Origin: JAWLFY01 sp964462125
Lineage (GTDB): Bacteria > Planctomycetota > Planctomycetia > Pirellulales > Pirellulaceae
Length of the DNA: 39,555 nucleotides
Assembly (NCBI GenBank): GCA_964462125.1
Contig: CAYWXT010000014.1
Coordinates: 1 to 39,555 of the forward strand
Direction: 5' to 3'
Part shown: positions 17,301-26,400 of the stretch, in pieces
Layout: the number at the start of each line of letters is the position of its first letter
Position numbering within the stretch: position 1 is the stretch's first letter
Program-made: the position numbers and the translations under genes
Notes under the pieces: generated by a model
Told to the model about the DNA's origin: nothing
Databases searched by the model: none
The model's input: the letters and a program-made list of their open reading frames with translations, nothing else

Positions 17301-19407
17301 GCGCATCACCGAAGTCCCGCTGCGATTCATTCCCAAAGTTGAAATTCTCTCCCAGAGGGTCGCCGGTAAAGTTGACCGTATGCGAACCCGTCTCCGGGAA
17401 CGTCTGCACGAACCCCGGCTCGACGACCTCCCGAATCGTGAAGGTGCCCGGGCCGGGGAAGTTGATCGAGTAGCTGCCGTCCGACTCCGTGGTCGCCGAC
17501 GGTTCGCCCAGGTCGGGACGGCGATCACCGTCCAAGTCGAGATAGATGAAAACGCCTTCCATTCCGGGTTCGTCCGGGTCACGCACACCGTCTCCGTTGA
17601 GGTCCAACCACTTGAAGCCGGTCACGTCGGCGGAGACCCGGGAGAATCCGAAGTTAACACCCGATGCGGTGGCGCCGACCGCCACATTCACCGCCTTGCT
17701 GGTCGGCGTTGTCGCACTCGCGTTCTCCGGCGTCACGGCAATCACATCATGGCTGCCGGCAGGGGCCACCAGCGAAAAGGTGCCGTCGGAACCGGTCTCG
17801 GCACTCGGTTCAAACGGGTCGGCGATCCCATTTCCGTTGATATCGGCAAATACCGTCACACCAGCAAAGCCCGGATCGCCCGAGCCGGAACCGTTCTCAT
17901 TTTGATCGAGGAAAACCCGCCCGCTGATCCGCCCGCCGCGTGTCCCCGTTGCGAGCGAATGGGAGAGGGCTTGGGGACTAAAGTTGGTGCCGAAGAGCCC
18001 TTCCTGGCGGGAGAACCGGTCGACGGCAAACGAAATCGAGGTGTCGTCGGTCGTGCCGAAAATGCCATCCGGACCGACACCCTGGAAGAATTCCTCGGCC
18101 GGCTGCGGCCCCCCCTCGTCGATCAACGAAGGCACCTGATTGGTTCCGTCGGTGTGGCGCAATCCAAAGAGGTGGGAGGCCTCGTGCGAGACCGTGACCG
18201 CGATTTGACGGGCGACCGCATCCAAGAAACTGACCGCCGGCGAAATCGGGAACTGCGACGTGACATCATTGATCGCGTCGATCTGCACGAGCCCGAGCTC
18301 ACTTAAGTCAAAGTTGCCGGAGTCGACCGATTGTGCGACTCCCACCGTCGAGAATCCCCAATCGTCCTCCGTGCCCCCCACCACCACTCGACTCACCAGC
18401 GGATGGTTCCCTGGATCGGGATGCTCGAAGCTGTTCAGGATCGTGATCCCGAAATCCCCCGGATTGCCCGTCGTCAGAAAGTCACCGTTGGTTCCGTTGA
18501 CCCCCAGTTCCTCGAAATGAACATCAACCTGGTTGATGATCGAGCGGAGCATGTTCTCAAAGGCCGCTTGGTCTCCCGATTCGACCCCCACTTCCGGCAG
18601 CGTGTCCTGCAGCGATGGGATCCGGATCGCCCCGCCCAGGGGAGCCCCGTCATCATCATCATCGTCGTCATCGACCAACACGTTGAATATGTCGCGCGGG
18701 AAAGTCCCCCCGTCAAAGTCGATGTACAACGCCTGCCCGACACCCACCGGCAACGACTCGGTCACCGGCCGGTAAGTCCGCAGCCCCATCGTGTAACTCG
18801 TGGCGTTCGTCGTCGCCACCATCTCAATGAAATAGCGCCCATCCTCCGGAACGACTTGGGACCCCGTCGCGTTGCCAAGGGTCTGCAGTGGTGAATCGAT
18901 CGGGTAAGTCGCTTGGTCGGTGTCGGTCCCAAACCACACTCGACCCGCCTCATCGAGCACGGTGAATCCGCCGGCGGCGCCGGTGGTGGCGATGTCGAGG
19001 ACGTCCCCCGCCTTCAAATCGACCGCATAAACGTCAACGTCCGAGGCGAATCCCGTCCCCCCCGGCGAGGTTGCCCCAAACGAAAGTGTCCCCTGCACGT
19101 CGATCGTGTCATGCTCTCCCGACCCGTTCCCCAGCGGAACGAACTCCGCGCTCCTGAACGAATCGTTGTCACCTAGCGTCCCAAGCCGCTCTTGTTCGGT
19201 GTAATTGAACGCCTGCACCGAACCGATGTTGCGCGGCCCCGAAAAGGTCTCGACATCAACATCAAATGGCCCCAAGGGCAAAGCGTCACCGGCCAGCAGC
19301 CGTCGCTGCTCCAGATTCTCCACGAACAGGCGGCGCTTACGCGACTTCCACTCATCACGACGGTGGTGTGTCTTGGACAACACTTTCGCTTCACTACGTT
19401 TGATCAT
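14311..19407 (-). CDS. Giant secreted metzincin-like protease with SdrD-B, GEVED, cadherin-like, cohesin-like and dockerin domains
   Basis: A 1698-residue extracellular protein. The N-terminus is basic and carries the planctomycete LEPR-XLL-type signal (NLEQRRLLAG, 31-40). A pre-peptidase C-terminal-like beta domain follows (about 100-215). The metalloprotease motif is H408-E-A-S-H412-L-F-G-L-R-H418, a complete metzincin HExxHxxGxxH site. Next come two SdrD-B-like modules (about 490-690, e.g. GFKWLDLNGDGVRDPDEPGM), a GEVED domain (about 695-865, DFGDAPVSYG to GEVEDH), cadherin-like modules, and two cohesin-like segments containing FLDILY. A dockerin lies at about 1543-1610, with two calcium loops, DVNDDGFVSAIDALVVINAL and DVNGDANVTALDALIVI. 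The tail is very acidic. No LPXTG or C-terminal TM is present. It is probably surface-attached or matrix-bound. Confidence 0.88.
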   Translation of the reverse strand: MIKRSEAKVLSKTHHRRDEWKSRKRRLFVENLEQRRLLAGDALPLGPFDVDVETFSGPRNIGSVQAFNYTEQERLGTLGDNDSFRSAEFVPLGNGSGEHDTIDVQGTLSFGATSPGGTGFASDVDVYAVDLKAGDVLDIATTGAAGGFTVLDEAGRVWFGTDTDQATYPIDSPLQTLGNATGSQVVPEDGRYFIEMVATTNATSYTMGLRTYRPVTESLPVGVGQALYIDFDGGTFPRDIFNVLVDDDDDDDDGAPLGGAIRIPSLQDTLPEVGVESGDQAAFENMLRSIINQVDVHFEELGVNGTNGDFLTTGNPGDFGITILNSFEHPDPGNHPLVSRVVVGGTEDDWGFSTVGVAQSVDSGNFDLSELGLVQIDAINDVTSQFPISPAVSFLDAVARQIAVTVSHEASHLFGLRHTDGTNQVPSLIDEGGPQPAEEFFQGVGPDGIFGTTDDTSISFAVDRFSRQEGLFGTNFSPQALSHSLATGTRGGRISGRVFLDQNENGSGSGDPGFAGVTVFADINGNGIADPFEPSAETGSDGTFSLVAPAGSHDVIAVTPENASATTPTSKAVNVAVGATASGVNFGFSRVSADVTGFKWLDLNGDGVRDPDEPGMEGVFIYLDLDGDRRPDLGEPSATTESDGSYSINFPGPGTFTIREVVEPGFVQTFPETGSHTVNFTGDPLGENFNFGNESQRDFGDAPVSYGEPSHGIVSGLSLGEQVDPDAGPMPSSGADGDDVSGPVGPDGDIIDDEDGVLVTSPLAPGQSGTIEVTITNTTGTPAYLQAWIDFEQTGSFDAEDRIATDLRLGDGTHELTIDVPANAEIGNTFGRFRLSQSQGVGADGSIASGEVEDHQITILAEPELANDDHFTVTRNSVANELFVLENDFVTSTNELEIQSVSPSNAGGQLVINTAEGRQSVFYSPPSGFLGLDTFTYTVRDVFGNTSTATVTVNVTFQSSVPIAVDDTFEIPEGSSNRALNVLDNDIGSTAGGLTIVGVTPGSDGGSISIIGGGQSLRYTPQPGFAGTEQFSYTVQDPAGNIDTAQVTVNLMPGALQDDVVEFSFELTDAVNNMPVTDIQVGESFELTVMVDDLRPDTFDDPRGVASAFLDILYNTDLVAIGDETAIRFGELFAPASGGGGFQRFDFDTPGLVNEAGAVQANLGDLQTHTGPAELFTITMDAIAPGIANFHADPADDVVSETILIDSDQALTPSQMRLRQASLTIRDASNNFPSAIDDSFPRTLDPDGNQVVAVDSDGNPIVSNDPSPTFFNRLDVLANDNFGPTGTINEFGIEVAPGHGTVEINDNGTPDDLTDDFIEYVADPGFNGFDSFVYSIVSGDGVRSTAEVTLDVGTVDSSSLLVGMNFGFVDENGDLVDQVEVGDVVGLQIDVEDLRSGLSTTGVFAGFLDILYSSNILAPVETTSRLGFDVEFGPNMDPDAASGFIDRPGIIDEFGTNDPRGSTPPDDQFENPRELATIFFTATAAGTAEVVGSPADFFPLRDTLLFGRDTAVPVEQIVYDTATLNVGTDGTGSGEGESPLHNTFLPTDVNDDGFVSAIDALVVINALSRGGVGEGESAADEPFYFYDVNGDANVTALDALIVINRLNNPGSSGGEGEAVLSSPSSSSDTGDSGDVPTDNDAVFADLGDGPGLLSDEAGGAIEAPVSVADRTVATTDDEDDEDDDVLALLADDVGTIWG

Positions 19408-19990
19408 CGAGGGTCTCTACCAAACGGCGCGGACGAATCATCGAAGCTGCCATCCATGGTAACGTCGAAACGAAACGGCCGAGGCGGTCAGGGTCGGGGT
19501 GAATGAACAGGTCGCTCGAATCCCGAACGAGTCGCTCGGATACAGCTCGTTGGGATGAAGTCTTCCATCATGCGCCAGGTGCCTTCCAACCTCGAACCCC
19601 CTCCCACCAGCGGCCAATGAACCCGATCCGCGAATGCGTCACGAGTACCTGCACAGCAGGTTTGGGCAAAAGGGGGTAAATGAAGTACATGGACAAGGAG
19701 CGAGTGCGATTCTAGTTGCACCCCCTGCGCTGTCAACGAAAGGCTCTCCATCGGACGCGCCGTACCGGCTGAAGTTCCCTGGGAAGGCCCGGAAAAACGC
19801 CCCGAAAGTCCCAGATCCGATCTTCCTCACAGGCGGAGGATGTCGACCTGTACGCCAGTTTGGGCCCTTCCTGCATGAGATTTCGCCGTTTTCGGGGCCG
19901 GGCCCGACCTCTACGGCCTGGTCACCCAAGCCGCTACCCTCCCAGAAAAATCGACCGAAAACCACAAAATTAAAAAATTCATGGCATCGG
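19408..19990. other. 583-base intergenic region upstream of the giant secreted protein
   Basis: No supported gene. It lies between the end of the eight-gene operon and the start of the giant protein on the same strand, so it should hold the latter's promoter and perhaps the operon terminator. A 9-bp inverted repeat (gccccgaaa near 19800, tttcggggc near 19892) and an AT-rich end (acaaaattaaaaaattca, about 19964-19981) are the only structures noted. No confident terminator with a U-run was found. Confidence 0.5.
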
Positions 19991-21055
19991 TCAGGGGGCG
20001 CGCTGTTCGACCTCGCGGTACAACCGGCCCAACTGCAGCAGCAGCGGTTCGAGCTCCGTGTAATATTCGTCCTCCTCCATCGAATCCTTCCGCGATCTCA
20101 GGCTCTCGACCCGACGTTCCAGCTCGTCGCGCTGGTCCCGCTCACCCTCGCTCAGGGGAAGCGCCACCGAAGCGGGGGCCAGGGTGATTCGCCGCGCCAG
20201 CGTTCCGTCAGGCTCGGCATCTTCCTGGAGTTCCCCTTCGACACGCAATCCGCGGAACAGGCTCGCCGGGGTCCCCAAACCGTCGCCGTTGTCGTCCAAC
20301 AGGGCGTGTTCGGTGCTCAGGCGAGCCTCCGATTCATAGAACTGGCGCACCTCCGCGCTGGCGTGCAGCAGCGCCTCCAACACCGACACCTCGCCGTCGT
20401 GATCCAAGTCGGCATCCCCGGAGCCAATCGCCGCCGAGAAGTAATCACCCAATCGAGCGTAATTGATCTCCGCACCACTCTTGGTTGCGGTGACGATGAT
20501 CCGTCCCTCGCGGGAAAGGCGATTGATGAACGGCCCGCTTGCCGAAGCGGTGTTGATGATCACGGTCGGGCGGTGAATCGGTTCCAGCTGCTCGGCAAGT
20601 TCTGCGGCGGAAATGTCGGGACCCACCAGGTTGAATTTGGCGACGTCCCGGTAAAAGGTGCCGTGCCCGATCAGAACGATCCACAACGGTCTGGATCCCT
20701 CGCCGGCAAAGCCGCCGAGCACTTCGGTCAGCCGCTCACGATCGGTCGGTTGATTCGCGTGACCGCTTTCCCCGGAGGTGCCGATCTGGGTGAACGACGC
20801 CTCAGCCCGTTCCGCGACCGCCTGCCAGCGACCGGCCCACTTCTCGAACTCCGACTCGTATTCCGGTTCTCCCGGAGCCCCCACCACGACGATCACCTCG
20901 GCGGTGGTCTCCTCGTTCCCCGCAAACCCGGTCGGGGGAGACGCCATGAAGGCCAAAGTGGCGCACGCCGCGGCCAGCATCCCGGCTCGCCATGATCGGG
21001 GTTCAAGCACCGGCCAACACGGCTCCGACCGCTGGCATCTGCCGCTCCGCGTCAT
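19991..21055 (-). CDS. Legumain/caspase-fold (peptidase C13-like) protein with Ser at the catalytic Cys position
   Basis: A 354-residue exported protein; the signal sequence is about 20-45 (GMLAAACATLAFMASPPTGF). The caspase/legumain-like core has a His dyad residue at H131 (VLIGHGTF) after a hydrophobic strand. The second dyad motif reads IINTASASGPF (166-176): where legumains have CxSG, this has S171-A-S-G, so the nucleophile would be Ser or the protein is inactive. Two calcium-loop-like segments follow (DADLDHDGEV at 215-224 and DDNGDGLG at 254-261). The C-terminus is a charged coiled coil. The ATG at 21055 has GGAGGGG six bases upstream and overlaps the previous stop (ATGA). It is the last gene of the MoxR operon. 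No function is assigned beyond the fold. Confidence 0.75.
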   Translation of the reverse strand: MTRSGRCQRSEPCWPVLEPRSWRAGMLAAACATLAFMASPPTGFAGNEETTAEVIVVVGAPGEPEYESEFEKWAGRWQAVAERAEASFTQIGTSGESGHANQPTDRERLTEVLGGFAGEGSRPLWIVLIGHGTFYRDVAKFNLVGPDISAAELAEQLEPIHRPTVIINTASASGPFINRLSREGRIIVTATKSGAEINYARLGDYFSAAIGSGDADLDHDGEVSVLEALLHASAEVRQFYESEARLSTEHALLDDNGDGLGTPASLFRGLRVEGELQEDAEPDGTLARRITLAPASVALPLSEGERDQRDELERRVESLRSRKDSMEEDEYYTELEPLLLQLGRLYREVEQRAP

Positions 21056-23481
21056 GGAAGTCCCCTCCAACGTCTCAGTCCCCACTCGCCACACAAACAG
21101 AGCATCGCGGCGAGCATGACCCAGGTGCGATGCCAAACGGGGAAGATCCATGTCTCGGTCACCGGAACTTTCCGATTCGGAAGATCGGCGACGAAAGCGT
21201 CGAGCTGGCCGGCGGAGATGACTTCTCCCCCCGTCTGCTCCGCGATCGATTCCAACAAGTCTCGGTCGATCGGCAGCTTCTGAAACTCCATCGCGGCGGG
21301 GTCGCTCGCCCAGCCGGACGAGTCGGTTCCGACATCGCTTCCGTCGGCCGCCTTGACCTTCGCATCGACGCGGTAGCAGCCGATATCCTTGGCCCAATAG
21401 GTCGCCGCATAGACCCCAGGCTGGTCTCCGTCCGGCTCGGCGGTCAAGGTGAACGGTTCCCCGCCCAGCGGCGTGATTTCAAACTGTACTTGGGCATTGT
21501 CCAGCGGCAAGTAGGCTTCGTCGCGTGCGGTCGCCACAATCTTCACCGGCCGCCCCGGGTCGTGCGGTGACTGCACCTGCACCTCGGCGCGGCGCGGCAC
21601 TTCGTTGACCAACCAATGGACGAGCTGTCGCCACGCCTGCGACGGATCCTGACGGGTTCGATCGCTGGAAGCGCCCGCCGGAGAGGACGAATCATCGGCG
21701 GAACCTGGCGTCGACGAAGCCGCGTCGCGCCGCATCGGCCACCGCCAGAGATCCGTCAACGGCATCGCGGCCGTCCGCCCCCTGCCGAACCGCTGTGCCG
21801 CCAGTGCCACCAGGTCCCGGTCATCCGGACCGCGGACGGTCGCCAGCAGCGACGCGCCGGGCTTGAGGCTTCCCAACGCGTTGACACTCCTGAACGCCGG
21901 CATCCCCCGCAACCGCTCCCGTTCGCCCGACTCCGTTTCCCGCAACCGCACCCAAGGCTGCAGCATCCCTTCCCGACTCAAGTCCAGCCGATACTCGCCG
22001 CTGGGATGGGCCTCGGTCGACCGGGGCGCGTAAACGGGAGCAAGTTCTCCCAAGGGGGTGTCGTCGAACCGCTTGCCGGCAAACGATTCTTGGCCGCCAA
22101 GCATCAACAGTCCGCCACCACGGGCGGCAACGAACCGCCGGAGGAGCAGCATTTGGTCCTGGGTAAAAAACGAGGGTTCCAGGTCATCGAGGATCAGCCC
22201 GTGATAGGCGAACAGTTCTTCCGTCGTCCCGGGGAACCCGCCGCTGAGTTCTTCCGATTCCTGAACCCCCAGCCTCAGTATGACCGGTTCGTCGTACGTT
22301 TCCGCCCCCTCCTCGTCGTCCTCGCCGAGCCCAGCGAACAGCGGGTTGGTGGAGCTGACACCGCGATCGCGAAAGCTGAACTTCGGCTCCTCCTTCGCGA
22401 TCCGCAACAGCCCCACCAGTTGAACCTCCGCATCTTCCTGCAGCGATCGCCGCAGGAATTTGAATTCCCAATTCGGCCGCCCCGCGATGTACAACACACG
22501 GTACGGACCGCTGGCCCGATCCACGGCGATCAGCCGTGAGTTGTTGGCCAAGGTCGCCTCGACCTTGCTCTCGCCCTCGTCAAATTGCTCGCGTTCACGT
22601 TCCAGGAAAGTGGCCACACTGAAGAAACCGATGCCGGATTTCTCGGGTCGGAAGCGGAACCGGAGCGGAGCTGATTCATCGCTCGTCCCAAGCGTCGCGG
22701 TTTGTTCTTCGACCATTCGATCGGTCGTCAAATCATGCAGTTGCACCGTGGCTGTTTCGCCCTGCAACCCGGTCGCCTCGAGCGCCACGCTGAGCGTCAG
22801 CGGCGCCGATTCGAAATCGGTCTGCCGGACACTCACCTCCCCGACGCGCAGGTCCTGCAAATTCGTCTCGTCGCCGAAGACGATCGGATAGACCGGGAAT
22901 CCGAGCTCCGACCAATCAAACTCCCCGTCGGACGCATCGGTCAGGTTCCCGTCGGAAAACAACAACGCGCCACCGACCGGCCGATCGGCAAACCGCTCGG
23001 CCAACGACCGCAGACTTCCCGCCATCGACGAACGACTGCCATCGAACGCCAACGTGTCGAAGCTATCGATCGACCGGAGCCGTGCGTCAAAGGCGTAGCG
23101 GCGAACATCAAAGTCTTGATCGAGCCGGGTTCGCCAACTCGACTCCGCCGCGACCAGCCCACTCAGCCGCTCGCCCCGCGTCGTGCCACCCGGCTGCGGC
23201 GCAAGGGTCATGCTTTGACTGTTGTCCACCAGAATCGGCATCACATTGGCTTGCGGCCGCGGCCGCTCGCCACTCCGCATCGGCTCGAGCAAACAAAACG
23301 CGATCAGCCCCACCGCGGTGAACTTCAATCCGCCAGCGACCCAGCCCACCGCGCCGATCGTGCGGCCCCGGACGTAGTTCCAGATCACGACCAAGGCGAC
23401 CGCTCCAGCGAGAATCGCCGTCGGCACGAGCCACTGCGGCGCCCCGAAAATCAAACGCCCGAGTTCGACAGTGAGCAACAT
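21052..23481 (-). CDS. VWA/GATase1-like membrane protein
   Basis: An 809-residue membrane protein. Two N-terminal transmembrane segments lie at about 18-37 and 50-66. A VWA domain follows, with MIDAS D86-N-S-Q-S90 (ILVDNSQSM) and LLFSDGNLTD later. Residues of about 320-500 resemble the glutamine-amidotransferase-like fold seen in BatA-associated proteins: RVLYIAGRPNWEFKFLRRSL and FVAARGGGLLMLGG. A beta-sandwich region follows, then a C-terminal TM (FPVWHRTWVMLAAMLCLCGE). The bulk is expected to be outside the membrane. The start is the ATG at 23481, sharing one base with the upstream stop (TGATG); a TTG one codon earlier is less likely. The stop overlaps the next gene by four bases. Confidence 0.82.
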   Translation of the reverse strand: MLLTVELGRLIFGAPQWLVPTAILAGAVALVVIWNYVRGRTIGAVGWVAGGLKFTAVGLIAFCLLEPMRSGERPRPQANVMPILVDNSQSMTLAPQPGGTTRGERLSGLVAAESSWRTRLDQDFDVRRYAFDARLRSIDSFDTLAFDGSRSSMAGSLRSLAERFADRPVGGALLFSDGNLTDASDGEFDWSELGFPVYPIVFGDETNLQDLRVGEVSVRQTDFESAPLTLSVALEATGLQGETATVQLHDLTTDRMVEEQTATLGTSDESAPLRFRFRPEKSGIGFFSVATFLEREREQFDEGESKVEATLANNSRLIAVDRASGPYRVLYIAGRPNWEFKFLRRSLQEDAEVQLVGLLRIAKEEPKFSFRDRGVSSTNPLFAGLGEDDEEGAETYDEPVILRLGVQESEELSGGFPGTTEELFAYHGLILDDLEPSFFTQDQMLLLRRFVAARGGGLLMLGGQESFAGKRFDDTPLGELAPVYAPRSTEAHPSGEYRLDLSREGMLQPWVRLRETESGERERLRGMPAFRSVNALGSLKPGASLLATVRGPDDRDLVALAAQRFGRGRTAAMPLTDLWRWPMRRDAASSTPGSADDSSSPAGASSDRTRQDPSQAWRQLVHWLVNEVPRRAEVQVQSPHDPGRPVKIVATARDEAYLPLDNAQVQFEITPLGGEPFTLTAEPDGDQPGVYAATYWAKDIGCYRVDAKVKAADGSDVGTDSSGWASDPAAMEFQKLPIDRDLLESIAEQTGGEVISAGQLDAFVADLPNRKVPVTETWIFPVWHRTWVMLAAMLCLCGEWGLRRWRGLP

Positions 23482-26400
23482 CAACGGCCCGCTCCCAAGC
23501 GTTCGTAATACAATCGCACCGCGTCGGTGTAGCGGTCCGGAACCGGATCACGGTCGATCGGCACATTGGCGTTCCGCTCCGCCGCCCTCCGCATCAGCTC
23601 CTCGGCTACGTCCCGGTGCAACTCCCGCAACGGCGCGGCAATCAGCTCTTCGACCATCGGCCACTGCGGCTCGGTTGCATGACGCCGCAAGTCCCGCCGA
23701 ACCTCGCGGGCGCGATCGCGGACGCGGGCCGCTTGCGAACGGAGTTCGGGATCGTCGACCATCTCTTCCACGTCGCGAAGACGATCGGACCACTCGCGAA
23801 AACCCTCGCCGGTCAACGGATCACGGGTCGGACCTCGCGACAACGTCTCGGGAATCCCGCCGCCACCCGGACCACCGCTCCGCGGGTCCGAGGAGCGGTC
23901 CGCCCCAGGCCGCAATCCCCCCGCCCCAGCTTCCGAGTCGCCAGCTTCCGAGTCCGCTGACCCGGAGGCTTCCGACGGCGCGTTGGAGGACTCTTCCGAG
24001 GATCCGCCCGATGGCGATGCCGAAGACTCCCCGGACGGCGACCCGCCCTGATCCGAGCCCTCCGCCTGCGGTTGCCCAGCGTCCTCCGCCTGCGGTTGTT
24101 CCAAGCCGTCTCGAGGTGCTGCGTCTCCCCCTTGGCCATCCTCCGCAGCTTGTCCTTCGCTGCCGGGTGCCTCGCGAGGCTCCCCCTCGCCAGGTTCTCC
24201 ATTGCCAGGTTGACCCTCACTCAGCTGGCCGTCATCGGCGAGATCTTCGCCCTCCCCGCCACGGCGACGGATCTCGTCATCGAGATCCCGCGTCAATTGT
24301 TCGAGCTCGCCAAGGGCCCGCTCCAGCGCCTTGGTCTCATCACCGAGCACTGCTTCGGCCGCCTCTTCGAGCCCTTCGCGGAGTTCACCGATCCCCTCTC
24401 GCGCGTCAGCTTCAAGTTGCCTCCCTTCCTCGTCAAACCCCCTCCGAATCAGTTCGCCGGTCGCCTGCAGCTTTTCGTCGACCTGACGCTGCTCCGTTTT
24501 GCGAAAACTCTCGTAAAGCTTCTGGGACAGCAGCGGTTCGGAAAGCTCGGCCTCCTCGATCGTCCGCTTCATCTCTTCCAACAGCTGGTTCAATCGTTGT
24601 TGTTGTTGGCCAAGCTGTTCACCGATTTCATCGCGATCGTTGCCGCTGCGCAATCCAGGCTCGTCGTTTTGGTCGACCGATTCGAGTTGCTCGCCGAGCT
24701 CCTGTTGCTGCTCGTCGAGTTCCTGGGCTGAGCGGCGCATGTCCCGCACTGCATCGGCGTATTCTCCCGCGGCTTCGCGGCGAAACTCATCCCGCATCTC
24801 CGACAGTTCTCGCTCCGCTCGAGTCCCGGAGGTGAGCGCTTCGGAGGCATCGTTCTCGCTGAGAGCTTCGGTTGCTTGTTGGATGTTCTGGCGCGTCTCG
24901 GCCAACTCCTCCGCCGCATCGGCCATCCGTTCCTGGTTCTCCGGCATCTGCATCCGTTCCGACAGCTCGTCGACCTCGCGGAGCATGTTTTCCTGCTGAT
25001 CGCGGAGTCGCTTCAGCTGACGTTCGATCTCTTGCCTCTCCTCGTCGCTCTCGGCTTGCTCCAGCGCCGATTGCAGTTGGGCCATTTGTTGATTGAGATC
25101 CTCTTGGCGCCGCGCGAGATCACGGAGCCGGCTCAGAACCTGGCGAGTTTCCCGCTCCTCTTGTTCTTGGGACGACGGCTGCGCCTGTTGCTCGGTCTCG
25201 TAGCGGTTTTCTTCGTTGCTGAGCTCCAACTCCTCCAGTTGTTGCTGGCGCTGTTGACTGGACGCCGACTGCCCCGATTGCCCTCCCTGCTGCTGTTGCT
25301 GCCGCGTGACTTGAAATTCCCGGGCCCGGAGCTTCAGTAGACCTTGATAGGCCTGCTGTTCGGCGGACAGGGCGGGGGCGAGGGGATCGACGGAGGCTTC
25401 GCTCACCGACCGCTCGAGCGCCTCCTCCGCCGCCGCCATCGATCGACCGACCTGGTCGGCATGTTCGCGCGACTCATCGTCACGAAGCTGCTCGACGAGT
25501 TCCTCCAACTGCGCGATCGCTTCTCGCTGCGACTCAGCGATCAGGCTCACATCATCGGCATACGCCTCGGTCGGTTCGCTGGCCGTTTCCCGGCGTTTGA
25601 CATTCCAGGTCGCGTTGATGATCTGTTTCTGCAGCTCCGCCAACTCTTCGGCCTCTTGGCCGTTTTGGCTCTGCTGCTGTTGTTGTTGCTGCTGTTGGCC
25701 TCCGGGCGGCTGTTCTCCCTCGCGAAAAATTTCCTCGAACGGCCGTACCTCGGCAAAATAGAGATCGCTTTCGGTGCGTCGCGGCTGACCGTCCGGCCCG
25801 ATGTCCTCGGCCCAGAAGTGATAGGCAAGCAGCTGGTCGGGAACCGCGGCGAGCTGTTCGAATTCGACCAGGTGGTCCACCGTTTCGGTCGCCCCGCCGG
25901 GAACCGATTCCTGGAGCACCAATTCCTCCTCCGGCTCCTCGGCGAAGTGGTAACTCAGTCCGACCTGGGCGATTCCGAAATCGTCCCGCACCTCGGCGGC
26001 GACGGGAAATTCTTCCAGCGGGGAGACACGCTGGTCGCCAGCGGTCAGCAGCTTCAACTTCGGCGGTTGATTCGGAATGACACGGGCAAACAGCTCCGCC
26101 GGCGATTGGTTCTCACGGCCGTCATCGTCCCGCAATGCCAACGTCCAGCGGCCCGTTGCGTCCATCGGCAGCGTTGCGGTGACCCGCTCCGGTTGGCTGG
26201 CGGAGGCCTCGAGCTCGATGCGGCTCCCATCCTCGGCGACCAGTGCTGCGGCGTCGACCGGCTTGTTCAGAAACAGAGACCATGTCAGCGAGGTTCCCTC
26301 GACCGCGGCGACACGAACGGTGTCCTCGATCCGATTGTCGTCCCGTCCCGTGTACTCGGGATAACTCAGCTCCGCATCGGCCCGGACCAGACTCGGGTAC

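Noticed and set aside
17029..18306. 425-codon plus-strand frame inside the giant protein gene
   Set aside because: Arg/Val/Asp-rich shadow translation with no domain, opposite a frame with clear GEVED and metzincin motifs.
21056..21397. 114-residue N-terminal extension of the caspase-fold protein
   Set aside because: It overlaps the VWA/GATase gene out of frame; the ATG at 21055 has a strong ribosome binding site and a signal peptide.
23471..24835. 454-codon plus-strand frame
   Set aside because: Arg/Pro/Ser-rich antisense shadow of the acidic, disordered part of the coiled-coil gene.
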